The notes under the pieces were generated by a model, which was given only the letters and a program-made list of their open reading frames with translations, had not been told where the DNA came from and did not search any database. A program made the translations under genes and the position numbers. From Actinacidiphila yeochonensis CN732 (lineage in GTDB: Bacteria > Actinomycetota > Actinomycetes > Streptomycetales > Streptomycetaceae), in the NCBI RefSeq assembly GCF_000745345.1, contig NZ_JQNR01000003.1, forward strand, positions 248,001 to 312,000: a DNA stretch of 64,000 nt, in the 5' to 3' direction. Shown one piece after another: positions 1 through 12,910 of the stretch (the first letter of the stretch is position 1; every line of letters starts with the position of its first letter).

Positions 1-1
1 G

Positions 2-97
2 ATGTTCACCTTCGGCCGCCAGGCCGCCGCGAAGGTGGAGGCCGATGGCGACGACGACGCGGTGGCGAAGCTGTACGGCGCGAAGCTCGGCGTCTGA
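2..97 (+). CDS. 3' end of an unrecognised gene (partial)
   Basis: The last 31 codons of a plus-strand reading frame end at TGA 95-97. The tail is rich in Ala, Asp, Lys and Val and ends LYGAKLGV. Third positions are nearly all G or C, as in the real genes nearby, so this looks like a true C-terminus whose start lies left of the window. There is no recognisable domain in so short a piece, and I assign no function. It converges on the frameshifted MFS gene, whose stop is at 152-154. Confidence 0.45.
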   Translation: MFTFGRQAAAKVEADGDDDAVAKLYGAKLGV

Positions 98-151
98 CGG
101 ACCGCCAGGCGCCCTATCCGCAAGGCGGTTGAGGCGGTCGGCGGCGATGGC

Positions 152-1572
152 TCAGGCCGTGTCGGGGCGGCCGGGCGGCTCATGGGCCCGCTTCGGCCCC
201 TGGCTCGGGACCGGCGGCGTCCCCAGGCGGGCAGCGCGCACCGCCGGGGAGGCCAGGCCCACGACCCCGCCGAACGTGGAAGGCAGGCGGAGCCCACGAA
301 GACGGAGGGCGCCCCCCAGGCGGCGACGGCGGCGCCGAAGAGCGGGTAGGCCAGCGGGGACAGGCCGACCCCCGTCAGGCTCATGACCGCCGTCACCCGG
401 CCGAGGTAGGCGGGGTCGGCGGCGGTCTGGATCAGCGAGTTGGCGAGCCCTCCGCAGAGGCCGCAGACCGCCCCCGCGGTCAGCCCCGCCAGCACGGCGC
501 CCGACAGGCCCGGCAGGAAGGGCAGCACGCCGAGCAGGGCGCCGCTTGAGAAAAGCGTGCCGATCTGCACCGCCCCCGCCCGCTCCATCCGGCCGCGTAC
601 CGTCAGCAGCAGCGCGCCGCACGTGGAGCCGGCGCCGAACGCGGCGACGATCCAGCCGTACCCGGCCGCCCCCCAGCCGCGGGACTGGGAGAGCAGCACC
701 AGGCCGACGTTGAGCGGGCCGTTCATGCCGAGTTCGCTGATCGCGCCGGACAGTACGAGGGCCCCGAGCAGCCGGTGGCGCCGCAGGTAGCGCAGCCCGT
801 CGCACAGCTCCTGCCAGGCGGTGGCCGGCGCAGCGGGCCCATCGGCGGGCCGGGCGGGCGGACGGTCCATGCGGGTGGTGACGAGCAGCGGGACCGAGAT
901 CGCGAACAGGACGCCGGCCGTGCCGAGGGCGGCTCCGGCGCCGCCAAGCCCCATGGCCAGGCCGCCCAGCGGCGGGCCGCCGACCTCGCCCAGCCGCATC
1001 GCCAGGGTCCGCAGCCCCTGGAGGCGGGCGAGTTGGCCGGCGCCGACCAGACGCGGCGGCAGGGCGCCAACGGCCGGCATGAAGAGCGCGTCCACGACGC
1101 CGAAGGCCAGCGCGAGCACCACCAGCAACCGCAGTCCGGTACTGTCCACCGCGACCACCGCAGCGGCGGCCAGCACCAGGACGCAGCGGGTGGCGTCGCT
1201 GCCGATGACGACCCGTCGCGGCCCGAAGCGGTCGGCGACCACTCCCCCGCCGAGCATCAGCACGGCCCGTGGCACCGCCCCCGCCGCCATCACCAGCCCG
1301 ACCTGCGCGGGTCCGACGGTCCGGGCGGCGGCGAAGCCGAGGGCGAGGAAGTAGACCGAGTCGCCGACCAGCGAGGCCGTGTAGGCGGTGAGCCAGCGCA
1401 GAGCGTTCCGGTCCCGGTAGGCGGGCGGCTCGGCGAACCCCCCTCGGGACCAGCGCTCCTGGGGCGGGATCGGCGGGGTTGACGGACCTGCGGCGGCGCG
1501 GTGGGCCGTCGCGCCGAGTACGGAGGGTTTCGTGGGCTCGGTGGGCCTGGGCTCGGTGGGTTCGATGGCCAT
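152..1572 (-). CDS. MFS exporter, apparently frameshifted near its 3' end
   Basis: This is a major facilitator superfamily permease of about 473 aa once corrected, with roughly 12 hydrophobic segments after a Pro/Thr-rich N-terminal tail of about 45 aa. Typical MFS features include a VADRFGPRR-type loop between TM2 and TM3. The start is ATG 1572, preceded by AGGAAGG seven bases upstream. The frame holds through VFVGSAC near 290. It then loses sense and stays open to the left window edge. The adjacent frame continues naturally from about 285 (STFGGVVGLASPAV) to TGA 152-154. One missing base near 280-295 (for example CTTCC for CTTTCC) would restore the gene. It lies 89 bp downstream of the regulator gene and is probably co-transcribed with it. 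The substrate is unknown, perhaps a drug or metabolite. Confidence 0.75.
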
Positions 1573-1661
1573 CGGCCGGCCTTCCTGGCGGGGATCGGCG
1601 GGACGTACGCGACGTGGCCCGGGCCGGGCCGGGCGGCACGGGTCGCGTCGGCGGCATGGGC

Positions 1662-2300
1662 TCAGTCGCGGACGGGGAACCCGTACATCTGGACGGATAC
1701 GTGCTCGCGGCCCTCCGTGTCGCCCGCCGCGACAGCGGCCCTGCCACGCTCGCTCCACCGCTCCATCACCGCGGCCAGTTCGTCGGCGAGCCCTTGCAGC
1801 TCGTCGGAGGTCAGCCGGGGCAGGTACTCGGAGCTGAAGGCCGCGCCGGTCCAGGCGCGTGACCAGGCGGCCTGCTCGTCCAGGTACTGCTCGTACCGCT
1901 CGGACCGGGTGGCGAGCAGTTGCCGGGTGACCTGGGAGAGCACGGCCAGGCTCTCGGGCCGGTCGCCGAAGTCGGTGGTGCGGAAGGAGAAGCCGCGCTC
2001 CGCCGAGAGCCGCCACCAGCGTTCGCGGCCGTCGCGGCCGTGGCCGGGGGCCTCGGCGATGAAACCGTGCGCGGCGAGTCTGCGCAGGTGGTAGCTGACC
2101 AGTGAGACGGCCTCGTCGACCTGGTCGGCCAGGTGGGAAGCCGTGGCCTCGCCTGCGGTGTACAGCGCTCGGTAGAGGCGGATGCGCAACGGGTGGGTGA
2201 AGACCTTCAGGGCGTCCAGCTCGGTGATCCGCTGCTGGGCGGGCCGACCGTCACCGTCGGACGCGTCGGCTTCGGGGCCGGTCTCAGGGGGTTCGCTCAC
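1662..2300 (-). CDS. ArsR-like winged helix-turn-helix transcriptional regulator
   Basis: The 212-aa protein has a winged-helix DNA-binding domain at about residues 28-90 (FTHPLRIRLYRAL, then SLVSYHLRRLAAHGFI, the pattern of ArsR-type regulators with an HTH_20 fold). A longer C-terminal helical region of about 115 aa probably serves dimerisation or ligand sensing; there is no metal-binding Cys cluster. The start is taken as GTG 2300. A TAGCCT -10-like hexamer lies seven bases upstream, so the mRNA may be leaderless. The gene precedes an MFS exporter and diverges from a methyltransferase, with a strong inverted repeat between the starts. This is the usual arrangement of an autoregulated efflux operon. 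The inducer is unknown. Confidence 0.8.
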   Translation of the reverse strand: MSEPPETGPEADASDGDGRPAQQRITELDALKVFTHPLRIRLYRALYTAGEATASHLADQVDEAVSLVSYHLRRLAAHGFIAEAPGHGRDGRERWWRLSAERGFSFRTTDFGDRPESLAVLSQVTRQLLATRSERYEQYLDEQAAWSRAWTGAAFSSEYLPRLTSDELQGLADELAAVMERWSERGRAAVAAGDTEGREHVSVQMYGFPVRD

Positions 2301-2315
2301 CCTTCCGAGGCTAGA

Positions 2316-2362
2316 TAGGAAAGAAACATTGCACAATAAGATGTGCGCAGTTTTCTTTCCTA
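2316..2362. promoter_or_regulatory. Nested inverted repeat in divergent promoter region, probable operator
   Basis: TAGGAAAGAAA (2316-2326) and its exact reverse complement TTTCTTTCCTA (2352-2362) flank a 25-bp spacer. The spacer itself contains a second palindrome, GCACA (2331-2335) and TGTGC (2342-2346). The region is AT-rich against a 75% GC background and lies between the regulator start (2300) and the methyltransferase promoter region. A winged-helix dimer site controlling both directions is the natural inference. Confidence 0.7.
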
Positions 2363-2427
2363 ACAGTCCGCTACCGATCCGGGTACCGTCGCGCCGCCCC
2401 CGGGGCGGACTCGGCAGGATGGCCGGC

Positions 2428-3030
2428 ATGTCCCTCAACGGCACCAGCGCCCACCTCAGCGGGCCGGGCGACCTGCCTCCTCTGGTGGAGCGGGCCGCCC
2501 GGACGGCACTTCACCTGGACTTCGCGTACTCCTGCCGGCCCGAGCAGGGGCGCCTGCTCAGCGTGCTCGCGGCCGGCGCCCGGCGGATCGGCGAGACCGG
2601 CACCGGCTGCGGTGTGGGGCTGGCCTGGCTCGTCTCCGGCATGCGGCCGGACGCCACGGCGGTCAGCGTCGAACGGGACCCGGACCGGGCCGAGGCGGCG
2701 TCGGCTCTCTTCGCCGGCCTCGCGCCGCAGGTCCGGGTGGAGTGCGCGGACTGGACCGTGATCGGCGGCCACGGCCCCTTCGACCTGCTCGTCCTCGACG
2801 GCGGCGGTCAGGGCAAGGACGGCGGCGCACCCGCCGACCCGGTTGCTCTGCTGCGCCCCGGCGGGCTGCTGGTGATCGACGACTTCGCGCCGTCCGGGGG
2901 CGGCACGCCGGCCTTCGGGGGCGGCCCGGACAGCGCACGCCTGCACTGGCTGGACCACCCGCTGCTCCGCACCGTGGAGGTTCCGCTGGCCCCCGACCTC
3001 GCGGTCCTGCTGGCCACCCGCCGGGCCTGA
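2428..3030 (+). CDS. Class I SAM-dependent methyltransferase (O-methyltransferase-like)
   Basis: The 200-aa protein has the Rossmann motif I GTGCGVGLAW at about residues 60-70, an acidic motif II residue in SVERDPDRAEAA, and an LLVLDGGG / LLRPGGLLVIDD block. This matches small O-methyltransferase-type enzymes (family 3 or 24 fold). Start choice: ATG 2428 has AGGA eight bases upstream; ATG 2419 would add three residues but has its purine run directly adjacent. The gene diverges from the ArsR-like regulator and shares the operator region, so the methyl acceptor may be related to the MFS substrate. This is inference; no acceptor can be read from the sequence. Confidence 0.75.
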   Translation: MSLNGTSAHLSGPGDLPPLVERAARTALHLDFAYSCRPEQGRLLSVLAAGARRIGETGTGCGVGLAWLVSGMRPDATAVSVERDPDRAEAASALFAGLAPQVRVECADWTVIGGHGPFDLLVLDGGGQGKDGGAPADPVALLRPGGLLVIDDFAPSGGGTPAFGGGPDSARLHWLDHPLLRTVEVPLAPDLAVLLATRRA

Positions 3031-3037
3031 CGACGGC

Positions 3038-3059
3038 ACGGCGGCGGTTCAGCCGCCGT
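3038..3059. terminator. Hairpin after the methyltransferase gene
   Basis: ACGGCGGC (3038-3045), a six-base loop, then GCCGCCGT (3052-3059) gives a perfect 8-bp stem just 7 bp after the stop codon. There is no clear T-run, as is usual for actinobacterial terminators. Confidence 0.55.
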
Positions 3060-3287
3060 CCCGGGCGGCCTTGCCGGGCCGCGCTGACCACCCGCTGGGC
3101 CCCGGCCCCGTGGACGGTGGACTCGCGCGGGGTGCGCCAGGCGGGCGGGTAGGTGTCAACGCTGTCGGCGTCGTCGATCCGCAACTCCGCGTGCCAGGTC
3201 TCCACGACGGACAGGCCGACGGACGGCTCAGCGGACCGGCCGGCGAGGCCGACGCCCGTTCCCGGACGGCGCCGTGAGCCGGTCAGG
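3060..3287. other. Gap between convergent methyltransferase and hisF; possible gene remnant
   Basis: The gap from 3031 to 3332 has no complete gene. On the minus strand, 3094-3208 reads as about 38 codons with almost every third base G or C (including AELRIDDADSVDTYPPAWR), which resembles coding sequence. That frame runs on into the antisense of the methyltransferase without a sensible end. It may be a decayed gene. Confidence 0.3.
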
Positions 3288-3325
3288 CCTCCGGGGGCGG
3301 GCCGGGCGGCCCGCACCCCCGGAGG
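3288..3325 (-). terminator. Terminator of the his operon
   Basis: CCTCCGGGGG (3288-3297) pairs with CCCCCGGAGG (3316-3325), and the inner CGGGCCG/CGGCCCG arms extend the stem with one bulged base. It begins 7 bp after the hisF stop in the direction of transcription. Confidence 0.65.
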
Positions 3326-3332
3326 GCACCGC

Positions 3333-4088
3333 TCAGCGGACGGGGTGGCCGGCCTCGCGCAGCGCCGACTTGACCTCGCCGATGCGCAGGTCGCCGAAGT
3401 GGAAGACGGACGCGGCCAGCACCGCGTCGGCGCCGGCGTCCACCGCGGGGGCGAAGTCCTCGACGCGCCCCGCGCCGCCGGAGGCGATCACCGGCACGGT
3501 CACGTGCTTGCGGACCGCGGTGATCATCTCGGTGTCGTAGCCGTCCTTGGTGCCGTCGGCGTCCATCGAGTTGAGCAGGATCTCGCCGGCACCCAGTTCG
3601 GCCGCCCGGTGCGCCCACTCCACCGCGTCGATGCCGGTGCCGCGCCGGCCGCCGTGCGTGGTGACCTCGAACGAGCCGGACAGGGTGCGCCGGGCGTCCA
3701 CCGACAGCACCAGCACCTGCCGGCCGAACCGCTCGGCGATCTCCCGGATCAGCTCGGGCCGGTCGATGGCCGCGGTGTTCACGCCGACCTTGTCGGCGCC
3801 GGCCCGCAGCAGCCGGTCCACGTCCTCCGCGCTGCGCACCCCGCCGCCGACGGTCAGCGGGATGAAGACCTGCTCGGCGGTGCGCCGCACCACGTCGTAG
3901 GTGGTCTCGCGGTTGCCGGAGGAGGCGGTGATGTCGAGGAAGGTCAGCTCGTCGGCGCCTTCCGCGTCGTAGAGCTTGGCCAGCTCCACCGGGTCGCCGG
4001 CGTCCCGCAGGTTCTCGAAGTTGACGCCCTTGACCACCCGCCCGGCGTCCACGTCGAGGCAGGGGATGACTCGGACTGCGAGGGTCAT
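3333..4088 (-). CDS. hisF: Imidazole glycerol phosphate synthase, cyclase subunit HisF
   Basis: The 251-aa (beta/alpha)8 barrel uses ammonia from HisH to convert PRFAR into IGP and AICAR. The catalytic aspartates are visible: Asp11 in [13 protein letters not shown], and the second in VLSVDARR near residue 130. Phosphate-binding Gly motifs are present (VGGGVRS and ASGGAG). Full length for the family. ATG 4088 overlaps the TGA of the upstream ridA-like gene (ATGA, 4085-4088), implying translational coupling. It is the last gene of the minus-strand his operon and is followed directly by a hairpin. Confidence 0.98.
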   Translation of the reverse strand: MTLAVRVIPCLDVDAGRVVKGVNFENLRDAGDPVELAKLYDAEGADELTFLDITASSGNRETTYDVVRRTAEQVFIPLTVGGGVRSAEDVDRLLRAGADKVGVNTAAIDRPELIREIAERFGRQVLVLSVDARRTLSGSFEVTTHGGRRGTGIDAVEWAHRAAELGAGEILLNSMDADGTKDGYDTEMITAVRKHVTVPVIASGGAGRVEDFAPAVDAGADAVLAASVFHFGDLRIGEVKSALREAGHPVR

Positions 4089-4660
4089 GCGGGGGCTCCT
4101 GGCTCTCCTGGCGCTGCGGGATCCGCGGCGTCCGCGGGACCCGCTGGATCTGAGGCGGCTGCGGGCTGGTCTGGCTGGGTGTGCTGGTCCGACTGGTCGG
4201 AGTCCGCGGCGTCGGACGCGGCGGGAGCGGTGTGCACCCGGGCGTCACGGCCGCCCGCGTGGGCCTCGATCTCGACCTCCACCAGCACCCTGGAGTCGGT
4301 GAAGCCGGCCACCACGACCATGGTCAGCGCCGGGCGGACGTGGCCGAGGACCTCGCGGTGGGCCCGGCCGGCCTCGTCGGCGTCCCGGGCGTGGCTGAGG
4401 TACACGCGGGTGCGGACCACGTCCTCCGCGGCCAGCCCGAACGGTTCGAGCGCGGCCACCGCGTCGCGCAGGGCGCCCGCGGTCTGCTCGTAGGGCTCGC
4501 CGGCCCCGGCCACGGCCCCTTCCTCGGGGACCGGCATCCGGCCCGAGACCAGGACCAGGCCGCCGACGGCGACCGCGCCGGCCGAGCCGGTCGCCTCCTC
4601 CCAGGGGGTGCCGGACAGTTCCCGCCGTACCTCGGCTCCGGACGTCATCGCGCCATTCAT
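4085..4660 (-). CDS. RidA family protein within the his operon
   Basis: The 191-aa protein has a RidA/YjgF/UK114 core at about residues 5-140 ([48 protein letters not shown]). A Pro/Ala/Asp/Ser-rich tail of about 45 aa is probably disordered. RidA proteins hydrolyse reactive enamine/imine intermediates released by PLP enzymes. The family's conserved Arg is plausibly the Arg of VRTRVYL. ATG 4660 overlaps the priA stop (ATGA, 4657-4660) and its own stop overlaps the hisF start. This tight coupling suggests a housekeeping role linked to histidine synthesis, but its substrate here is unproved. Confidence 0.88.
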   Translation of the reverse strand: MNGAMTSGAEVRRELSGTPWEEATGSAGAVAVGGLVLVSGRMPVPEEGAVAGAGEPYEQTAGALRDAVAALEPFGLAAEDVVRTRVYLSHARDADEAGRAHREVLGHVRPALTMVVVAGFTDSRVLVEVEIEAHAGGRDARVHTAPAASDAADSDQSDQHTQPDQPAAASDPAGPADAADPAAPGEPGAPA

Positions 4661-5382
4661 CCCCTCACGGCCGCCAGGGCCTCTTCAAGAGTGAAAGCCT
4701 TCGCATAGAGCGCCTTACCGACAATGGCCCCTTCCACACCCTCGGGGACCAGACCGGCGATGGCGCGCAGGTCGTCGAGGCTGGAGACGCCGCCGGAGGC
4801 CACGACGGGCTTGTCGGTGGCGGCGCAGACGTTCTTCAGCAGCTCCAGGTTGGGGCCCTGGAGGGTGCCGTCCTTGGCGATGTCGGTGACCACGTAGCGG
4901 GCGCAGCCCTCGGAGTCCAGCCGGGCCAGCGTCTCGTACAGGTCGCCGCCGTCGCGGGTCCAGCCGCGGCCGCGCAGGGTGGTGCCGCGCACGTCCAAGC
5001 CGACGGCGATGCGGTCGCCGTACTGGCCGATCACCTTCGCCACCCACTCCGGGCTCTCCAGCGCGGCGGTGCCGAGGTTGACGCGGGTGCAGCCGGTGGC
5101 GAGGGCCGCGGCGAGGGTGTCGTCGTCGCGGATGCCGCCGGAGAGCTCGACCTTGATGTCCATGCTGCGCGCCACGCCCGCGATGAGGGTGCGGTTGTCG
5201 CCGGTGCCGAAGGCCGCGTCGAGGTCGACCAGGTGCAGCCACTCGGCTCCCGCCTGCTGCCAGGCCAGGGCGGCGGACAGCGGGTCGCCGTAGGACGTCT
5301 CCGAGCCGGACTCGCCGTGTACGAGGCGGACGGCCTGGCCGTCGCGGACGTCGACGGCGGGGAGGAGTTCGAGCGTGCTCAT
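4657..5382 (-). CDS. priA: Phosphoribosyl isomerase PriA (HisA, probably also TrpF)
   Basis: The 241-aa (beta/alpha)8 isomerase acts on ProFAR in histidine synthesis. In actinomycetes that lack a separate trpF, the same enzyme also isomerises phosphoribosyl anthranilate for tryptophan synthesis. Visible signatures: the catalytic LPAVDVRDG near the N-terminus (Asp11), [19 protein letters not shown], and the second acid in [24 protein letters not shown] and GAIVGKALY bind phosphate. The dual role is inferred from the lineage; no trpF occurs in this window. The start has GAGGA about nine bases upstream. It is preceded by an unusual 296-bp gap after hisH. Confidence 0.95.
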   Translation of the reverse strand: MSTLELLPAVDVRDGQAVRLVHGESGSETSYGDPLSAALAWQQAGAEWLHLVDLDAAFGTGDNRTLIAGVARSMDIKVELSGGIRDDDTLAAALATGCTRVNLGTAALESPEWVAKVIGQYGDRIAVGLDVRGTTLRGRGWTRDGGDLYETLARLDSEGCARYVVTDIAKDGTLQGPNLELLKNVCAATDKPVVASGGVSSLDDLRAIAGLVPEGVEGAIVGKALYAKAFTLEEALAAVRG

Positions 5383-5678
5383 CGGGGTGCGTCCTCGGGG
5401 TCGGTGCGGGATCTCAGTCGGTTCGGTCGGTACGGGATGCGGGTGGAGACGTCGGAGCGGCGCGGACCGGGGCCGGGAGGCGGAACCCCCGGCTTGGAGC
5501 CGCGTCCGGACGGCCTGGTGCCGCGACCGGCAGGGTCTGCCCGGTGGCGAGGTGCGCTGGCGCGGGCCCTCGCCAGGTGGCCGGGAAGCCTCGTGGTGGG
5601 CCTACGCGGCTCTTTCGGCCGACGCCGCGAGGGCCCGCGCCAGTTCGGCGAGCGGGGCACACCCTGCCGGGAGAGGCA

Positions 5679-6320
5679 CTAGAGCGTGTCCAGCCAGTTG
5701 GCCAGCAGGACCGCGCCCGCGTCGCCGGACTTCTCGGGATGGAACTGTGTGGCCCACAGTGCCCCGTTCTCCACGGCGGCGACGAACGGCTCGCCGTGGG
5801 TGGTCCAGGCGACCTTCGGGGCGCGGATGGACGCGTTGTGCGTCTCCAGGTCCCAGTCGCCCACCCCGTAGGAGTGGACGAAGTAGAACCGCGCGTCGGC
5901 GTCGAGCGCGGCGAACTGCCTGGAGTCCTCGGGCGCGGCGACGGTGTTCCAGCCCATGTGCGGCACGACGGGGGCCCGCAGCGGGCCGACGGTGCCGGGC
6001 CACTCGTCGAGGCCCTCGGTCTCCACGCCGTGCTCGATGCCGCGGGCGAAGAGCACCTGCATGCCGACGCAGATGCCCATGACCGGGCGCCCGCCGGACA
6101 GCCGGCGCCCGATGATCCAGTCGCCGCGGACCTTGCGGATGCCCTCCATGCAGGCGGCGAAGGCGCCGACGCCGGGCACCAGCAGTCCGTCGGCGGCCAT
6201 CGCCCGGTCGTAGTCGGCGGTGATCTCCACCTCGGCGCCGGCCCGGGCCAGCGCGCGCTCGGCGGAGCGCACGTTGCCGAAGCCGTAGTCGAGGACGACC
6301 ACGCTCTTGCTGCCGCTCAT
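5679..6320 (-). CDS. hisH: Imidazole glycerol phosphate synthase, glutaminase subunit HisH
   Basis: This 213-aa class I glutamine amidotransferase releases ammonia for HisF. The catalytic triad is visible: Cys84 in GICVGMQ, His194 and Glu196 in QFHPEKSG. The N-terminal [13 protein letters not shown] and the oxyanion-strand PGVGAF motif are typical. Full length. Unlike most junctions in this operon, hisH is separated from priA by about 296 bp and from the upstream small membrane gene by 106 bp. Confidence 0.97.
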   Translation of the reverse strand: MSGSKSVVVLDYGFGNVRSAERALARAGAEVEITADYDRAMAADGLLVPGVGAFAACMEGIRKVRGDWIIGRRLSGGRPVMGICVGMQVLFARGIEHGVETEGLDEWPGTVGPLRAPVVPHMGWNTVAAPEDSRQFAALDADARFYFVHSYGVGDWDLETHNASIRAPKVAWTTHGEPFVAAVENGALWATQFHPEKSGDAGAVLLANWLDTL

Positions 6321-6426
6321 GTCGGTGATCCCTCGGACGGGCCCTCGGTGGGACGGTCGGTGCGGGCCGGCCGGGACGGGCCCGGCGGCGGGGGCGGGGT
6401 GCTGGTCGCAGCGGGACGGGCAGGGG

Positions 6427-6575
6427 TCACAGCGAGAGCAGCCCGGCCGCGAGCGCCATCACCGAGCCGATCGCGATCACCGCGATGATGCTCTTGGACT
6501 GCTCCTGTTTCCAGAAGGAGTACACCCCGCCGGCCAGGAACAGCCCCAGGAGGATGAAGAGGGTGGACCCCTTGT

Positions 6576-6579
<4 letters not shown>
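6427..6579 (-). CDS. Small membrane protein between hisB and hisH
   Basis: The 50-aa protein has two hydrophobic segments (about residues 6-20 and 27-48) separated by a short FWKQEQSKS loop, consistent with a small integral membrane hairpin. The GTG start at 6579 overlaps the hisB stop (GTGA, 6576-6579), so it is translated as part of the his operon. A small protein at this place is recurrent in Streptomyces genomes as I recall them. Function unknown. Confidence 0.8.
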
Positions 6580-10652
<4,073 letters not shown>

Positions 10653-10823
10653 GGCGCGGCGAGCGGAGCTCCGCGAGCTGAGGCACGGCGCGCGGTCCTG
10701 ATCGGGCGGCCGGGGGCGGTGGGGGTCCTGAGCGCAGGGCGTCCCGGGGTGTACCGGGGCGTCCCGAGGACGTACGGAAGGCGGCCGGGGGCCGCGGGGA
10801 GCGGAAGACGAAAGGGCGCGGAG

Positions 10824-11351
10824 ATGGCGCGCAAGGCCAAGGCGGCCGGGGGCGGTACCCCGGCGACGGTGGCGCTGGACCGGGCGGGGGTGGCCTACAG
10901 CGTGCACGCCTACGCGCACGACGCCGCCTCGGACCTGTCCTACGGCCTGGAGGCGGCGGCCGCGCTGGGCGCGGTACTGGGCGTGGACCCGGCCGAGGTG
11001 GAGGGGCGGGTGTTCAAGACGCTGGTGGCCGAGGTCGACGGGGCGCTGACCGTCGCGGTGGTGCCCGTCTCCGGCTCGCTGGACCTGAAGGCGCTGGCCA
11101 CGGCGGCGGGCGGCAAGCGGGCGGCGATGGCCGACCCGGCGGCGGCCGAGCGCACCACCGGCTACGTGCGCGGCGGCATCTCCCCGCTGGGCCAGCGCAA
11201 GGCGCTGCCGACGGTGGTGGACGCCACGGCTCTCGCGCACCCCACGGTCTTCGTCTCGGCCGGCAAGCGCGGCCTTGAGGTGGAACTCGCCCCGGCGGCA
11301 CTGGTCGAGCTGACCCGCGCGGTGACGGCCCCGGTGGGCCGCCCGGCCTGA
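10824..11351 (+). CDS. ybaK: YbaK/EbsC-type Cys-tRNA(Pro) deacylase
   Basis: This 175-aa trans-editing protein hydrolyses mischarged Cys-tRNA(Pro). Family motifs: VFKTLVAEVDGALTVAVVPVSGSLDLKALA with the conserved catalytic Lys in FKTL, RTTGYVRGGISPLGQRKALPTVVD, and the final VFVSAGKRGLEVELAPAAL. Start ATG 10824 has AAAGGG eight bases upstream. Full length. Editing specificity (Cys versus Ala) is inferred from family resemblance. Confidence 0.92.
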   Translation: MARKAKAAGGGTPATVALDRAGVAYSVHAYAHDAASDLSYGLEAAAALGAVLGVDPAEVEGRVFKTLVAEVDGALTVAVVPVSGSLDLKALATAAGGKRAAMADPAAAERTTGYVRGGISPLGQRKALPTVVDATALAHPTVFVSAGKRGLEVELAPAALVELTRAVTAPVGRPA

Positions 11352-11801
11352 CGGGAGGTCCGGCGGGCGACCGGCGGGAGGCGGCTTCGTCCTCCGGCGG
11401 CTGTCTCCGGCCGGCTGTTGTCTCCGGCGGCTGGACGGGGCGGCTGGACGGGGCGGCCGGCGGTGAACCGGCCGCGGGCGTCGGAGGCGCCGTACGCCGG
11501 CTGTGAAGGGGCCGCGCCCGTTCGCCGCGGCCTTCCCGCCCGACCGGCGGGTGGTTCGCAGGGCCCCAGCGGCAACGGCCGGTGCGCTGGCCGGAGTCGG
11601 GGCGCCCGGGGACCGGGGAGCCCACGCCGTCCGCCGCCGGAGCACCGTGCGAACGGGCCGGCGGCTCAGCGGGCCTGCCGGGCCGGCCGCCGGGTGGCAG
11701 CGGCGGCGGGCCGCCGGTCAGTGCGCGTTGGCGGCGCCCGGCCGGGTACGGAGGCGCCCGGCCCCCGCGTCCGGCCCGCCGTCAGTCGCCAGCAGTCGCC
11801 G
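11352..11801. other. 450-bp gap with short tandem repeats
   Basis: The region is non-coding between convergent ybaK and the DUF2567 gene. It contains an exact 13-bp tandem repeat (11429-11441 and 11442-11454, GGCTGGACGGGGC), several TCTCCGGCGGCTG-like copies just upstream, and AGTCGCC repeats near 11785-11812. No clear gene and no single strong terminator. Confidence 0.5.
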
Positions 11802-12686
11802 TCAGTCGCCGTCGGGCGTGCCGCCCGGGCCGCCGTCCTCCGGCTCGCGGGGTCCCTTGGTGAGGTCGGGGGGCGTCGGCCCGGCCTCCGTACCCGACCC
11901 GCCGGGGGCGCTCCCGGTGCCGGGCTGCCCGGTTCCGCCCCGCCCGCCGGAGGCCGGGTCCTGGCCGGCCGCCTGCTCCCCGCCGGGCGGGGTGGTGCCC
12001 TGCTCGGGCCGCCCGTAGGCGCCGGGCGCCCAGCCCTGGGGCTGCCGGCCGTTCTCGACGGCGAGCACACCGCCGCGCTCCTCGTCACGCTCGCCGAACA
12101 CGTACGTCAGCACCGTGTGGACGAGCATCGCCGCGGCCGGCCAGGCGACGATCGCGCTCTTGGCCCGCAGCTGGAGCGGGGCGTCGAAGACCACCTTCGG
12201 ACCGACCTGCTTGGCGTGCTCGACGATGTGCGTGGTCGGTCCGAGCCAGACGCCGATCCGCCAGCCGATCACCGACGCGAGCGCGCCGCCCGCCGCCAGC
12301 CCGAGCACCACGGCCACGCTGCCGCGGCGAAGCCGCCAGAAGACGGCCGCGGCCGAGAGCGCGCCCAGCACCAGCGCGATCAGCACGAAGGTGCCGTCGC
12401 TGCCGATCGCCTCCTCGCCCTCGGTGTCCTTGAGGTAGACCGCCTGGCCGTCGGAGACCAGCGGCACCCGCGGCGACAGCCACAGCCACAGCAGCCCCAG
12501 CGCCACGCCGGCCACCGCGACCAGGACGAACACCAGCAGCCCGCGGAGGATCTCCCGGCGCGCGGAGACCGGTGCGTGCTCCTCCCGCGGGGCCGGGAAG
12601 ATCGTGGCGCCCGCGGCCGGGTACTGCGGCACGTTCGTGGCTCCGGAGTGCGGCGAGGGCTCGGGCGGCGTCAGGGGTGCGGTCAC
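11802..12686 (-). CDS. DUF2567 family membrane protein
   Basis: The 294-aa protein has four predicted membrane segments: about residues 47-70, 98-118, 125-146 and 178-197. A conserved loop between the first two (PRVPLVSDGQAVYLKDTEGEE) is probably outside the membrane. The last 85 residues are a Gly/Pro/Gly-rich disordered tail. The loop and the VFDAPLQLRAKSAIVAWPAAAML stretch agree with the actinobacterial DUF2567 family as I remember it. Function unknown. GTG 12686 start. The downstream end lies in a repeat-rich gap. Confidence 0.75.
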   Translation of the reverse strand: MTAPLTPPEPSPHSGATNVPQYPAAGATIFPAPREEHAPVSARREILRGLLVFVLVAVAGVALGLLWLWLSPRVPLVSDGQAVYLKDTEGEEAIGSDGTFVLIALVLGALSAAAVFWRLRRGSVAVVLGLAAGGALASVIGWRIGVWLGPTTHIVEHAKQVGPKVVFDAPLQLRAKSAIVAWPAAAMLVHTVLTYVFGERDEERGGVLAVENGRQPQGWAPGAYGRPEQGTTPPGGEQAAGQDPASGGRGGTGQPGTGSAPGGSGTEAGPTPPDLTKGPREPEDGGPGGTPDGD

Positions 12687-12910
12687 CCGCCCATCGTGCC
12701 AGGTCTCCCTGTCAGGCGCGGCACCGGCAAGGCCCTACCGGGGGCCTGCGGGCGCGAGACGGCAGCCGGCGCGAACCGGACCGGGATCGGACCAGGTCCG
12801 GACCAGGATCGGACCGGAATCGGAGCGGGATCGGGCCCCGGACAGCGCCCCGGGGCAGGCCCGAGCGGGCCCGGGGTCCCGCCCGGGATCGGGCCCGGAC
12901 GGGGACCCGT

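Noticed and set aside
5379-5660. 93-codon minus-strand frame in the hisH-priA gap whose stop overlaps the priA start as ATGA
   Set aside because: The placement is attractive, but it is Arg/Pro/Gly-rich, its third-position GC is below that of its neighbours, and it has no ribosome binding site or recognisable fold.
12687-12910. Repeated GATCGGACC-like sequence taken first for a CRISPR or operator array
   Set aside because: Units are irregular in length and spacing with no spacers of constant size; ordinary GC-rich repeat drift between two genes.
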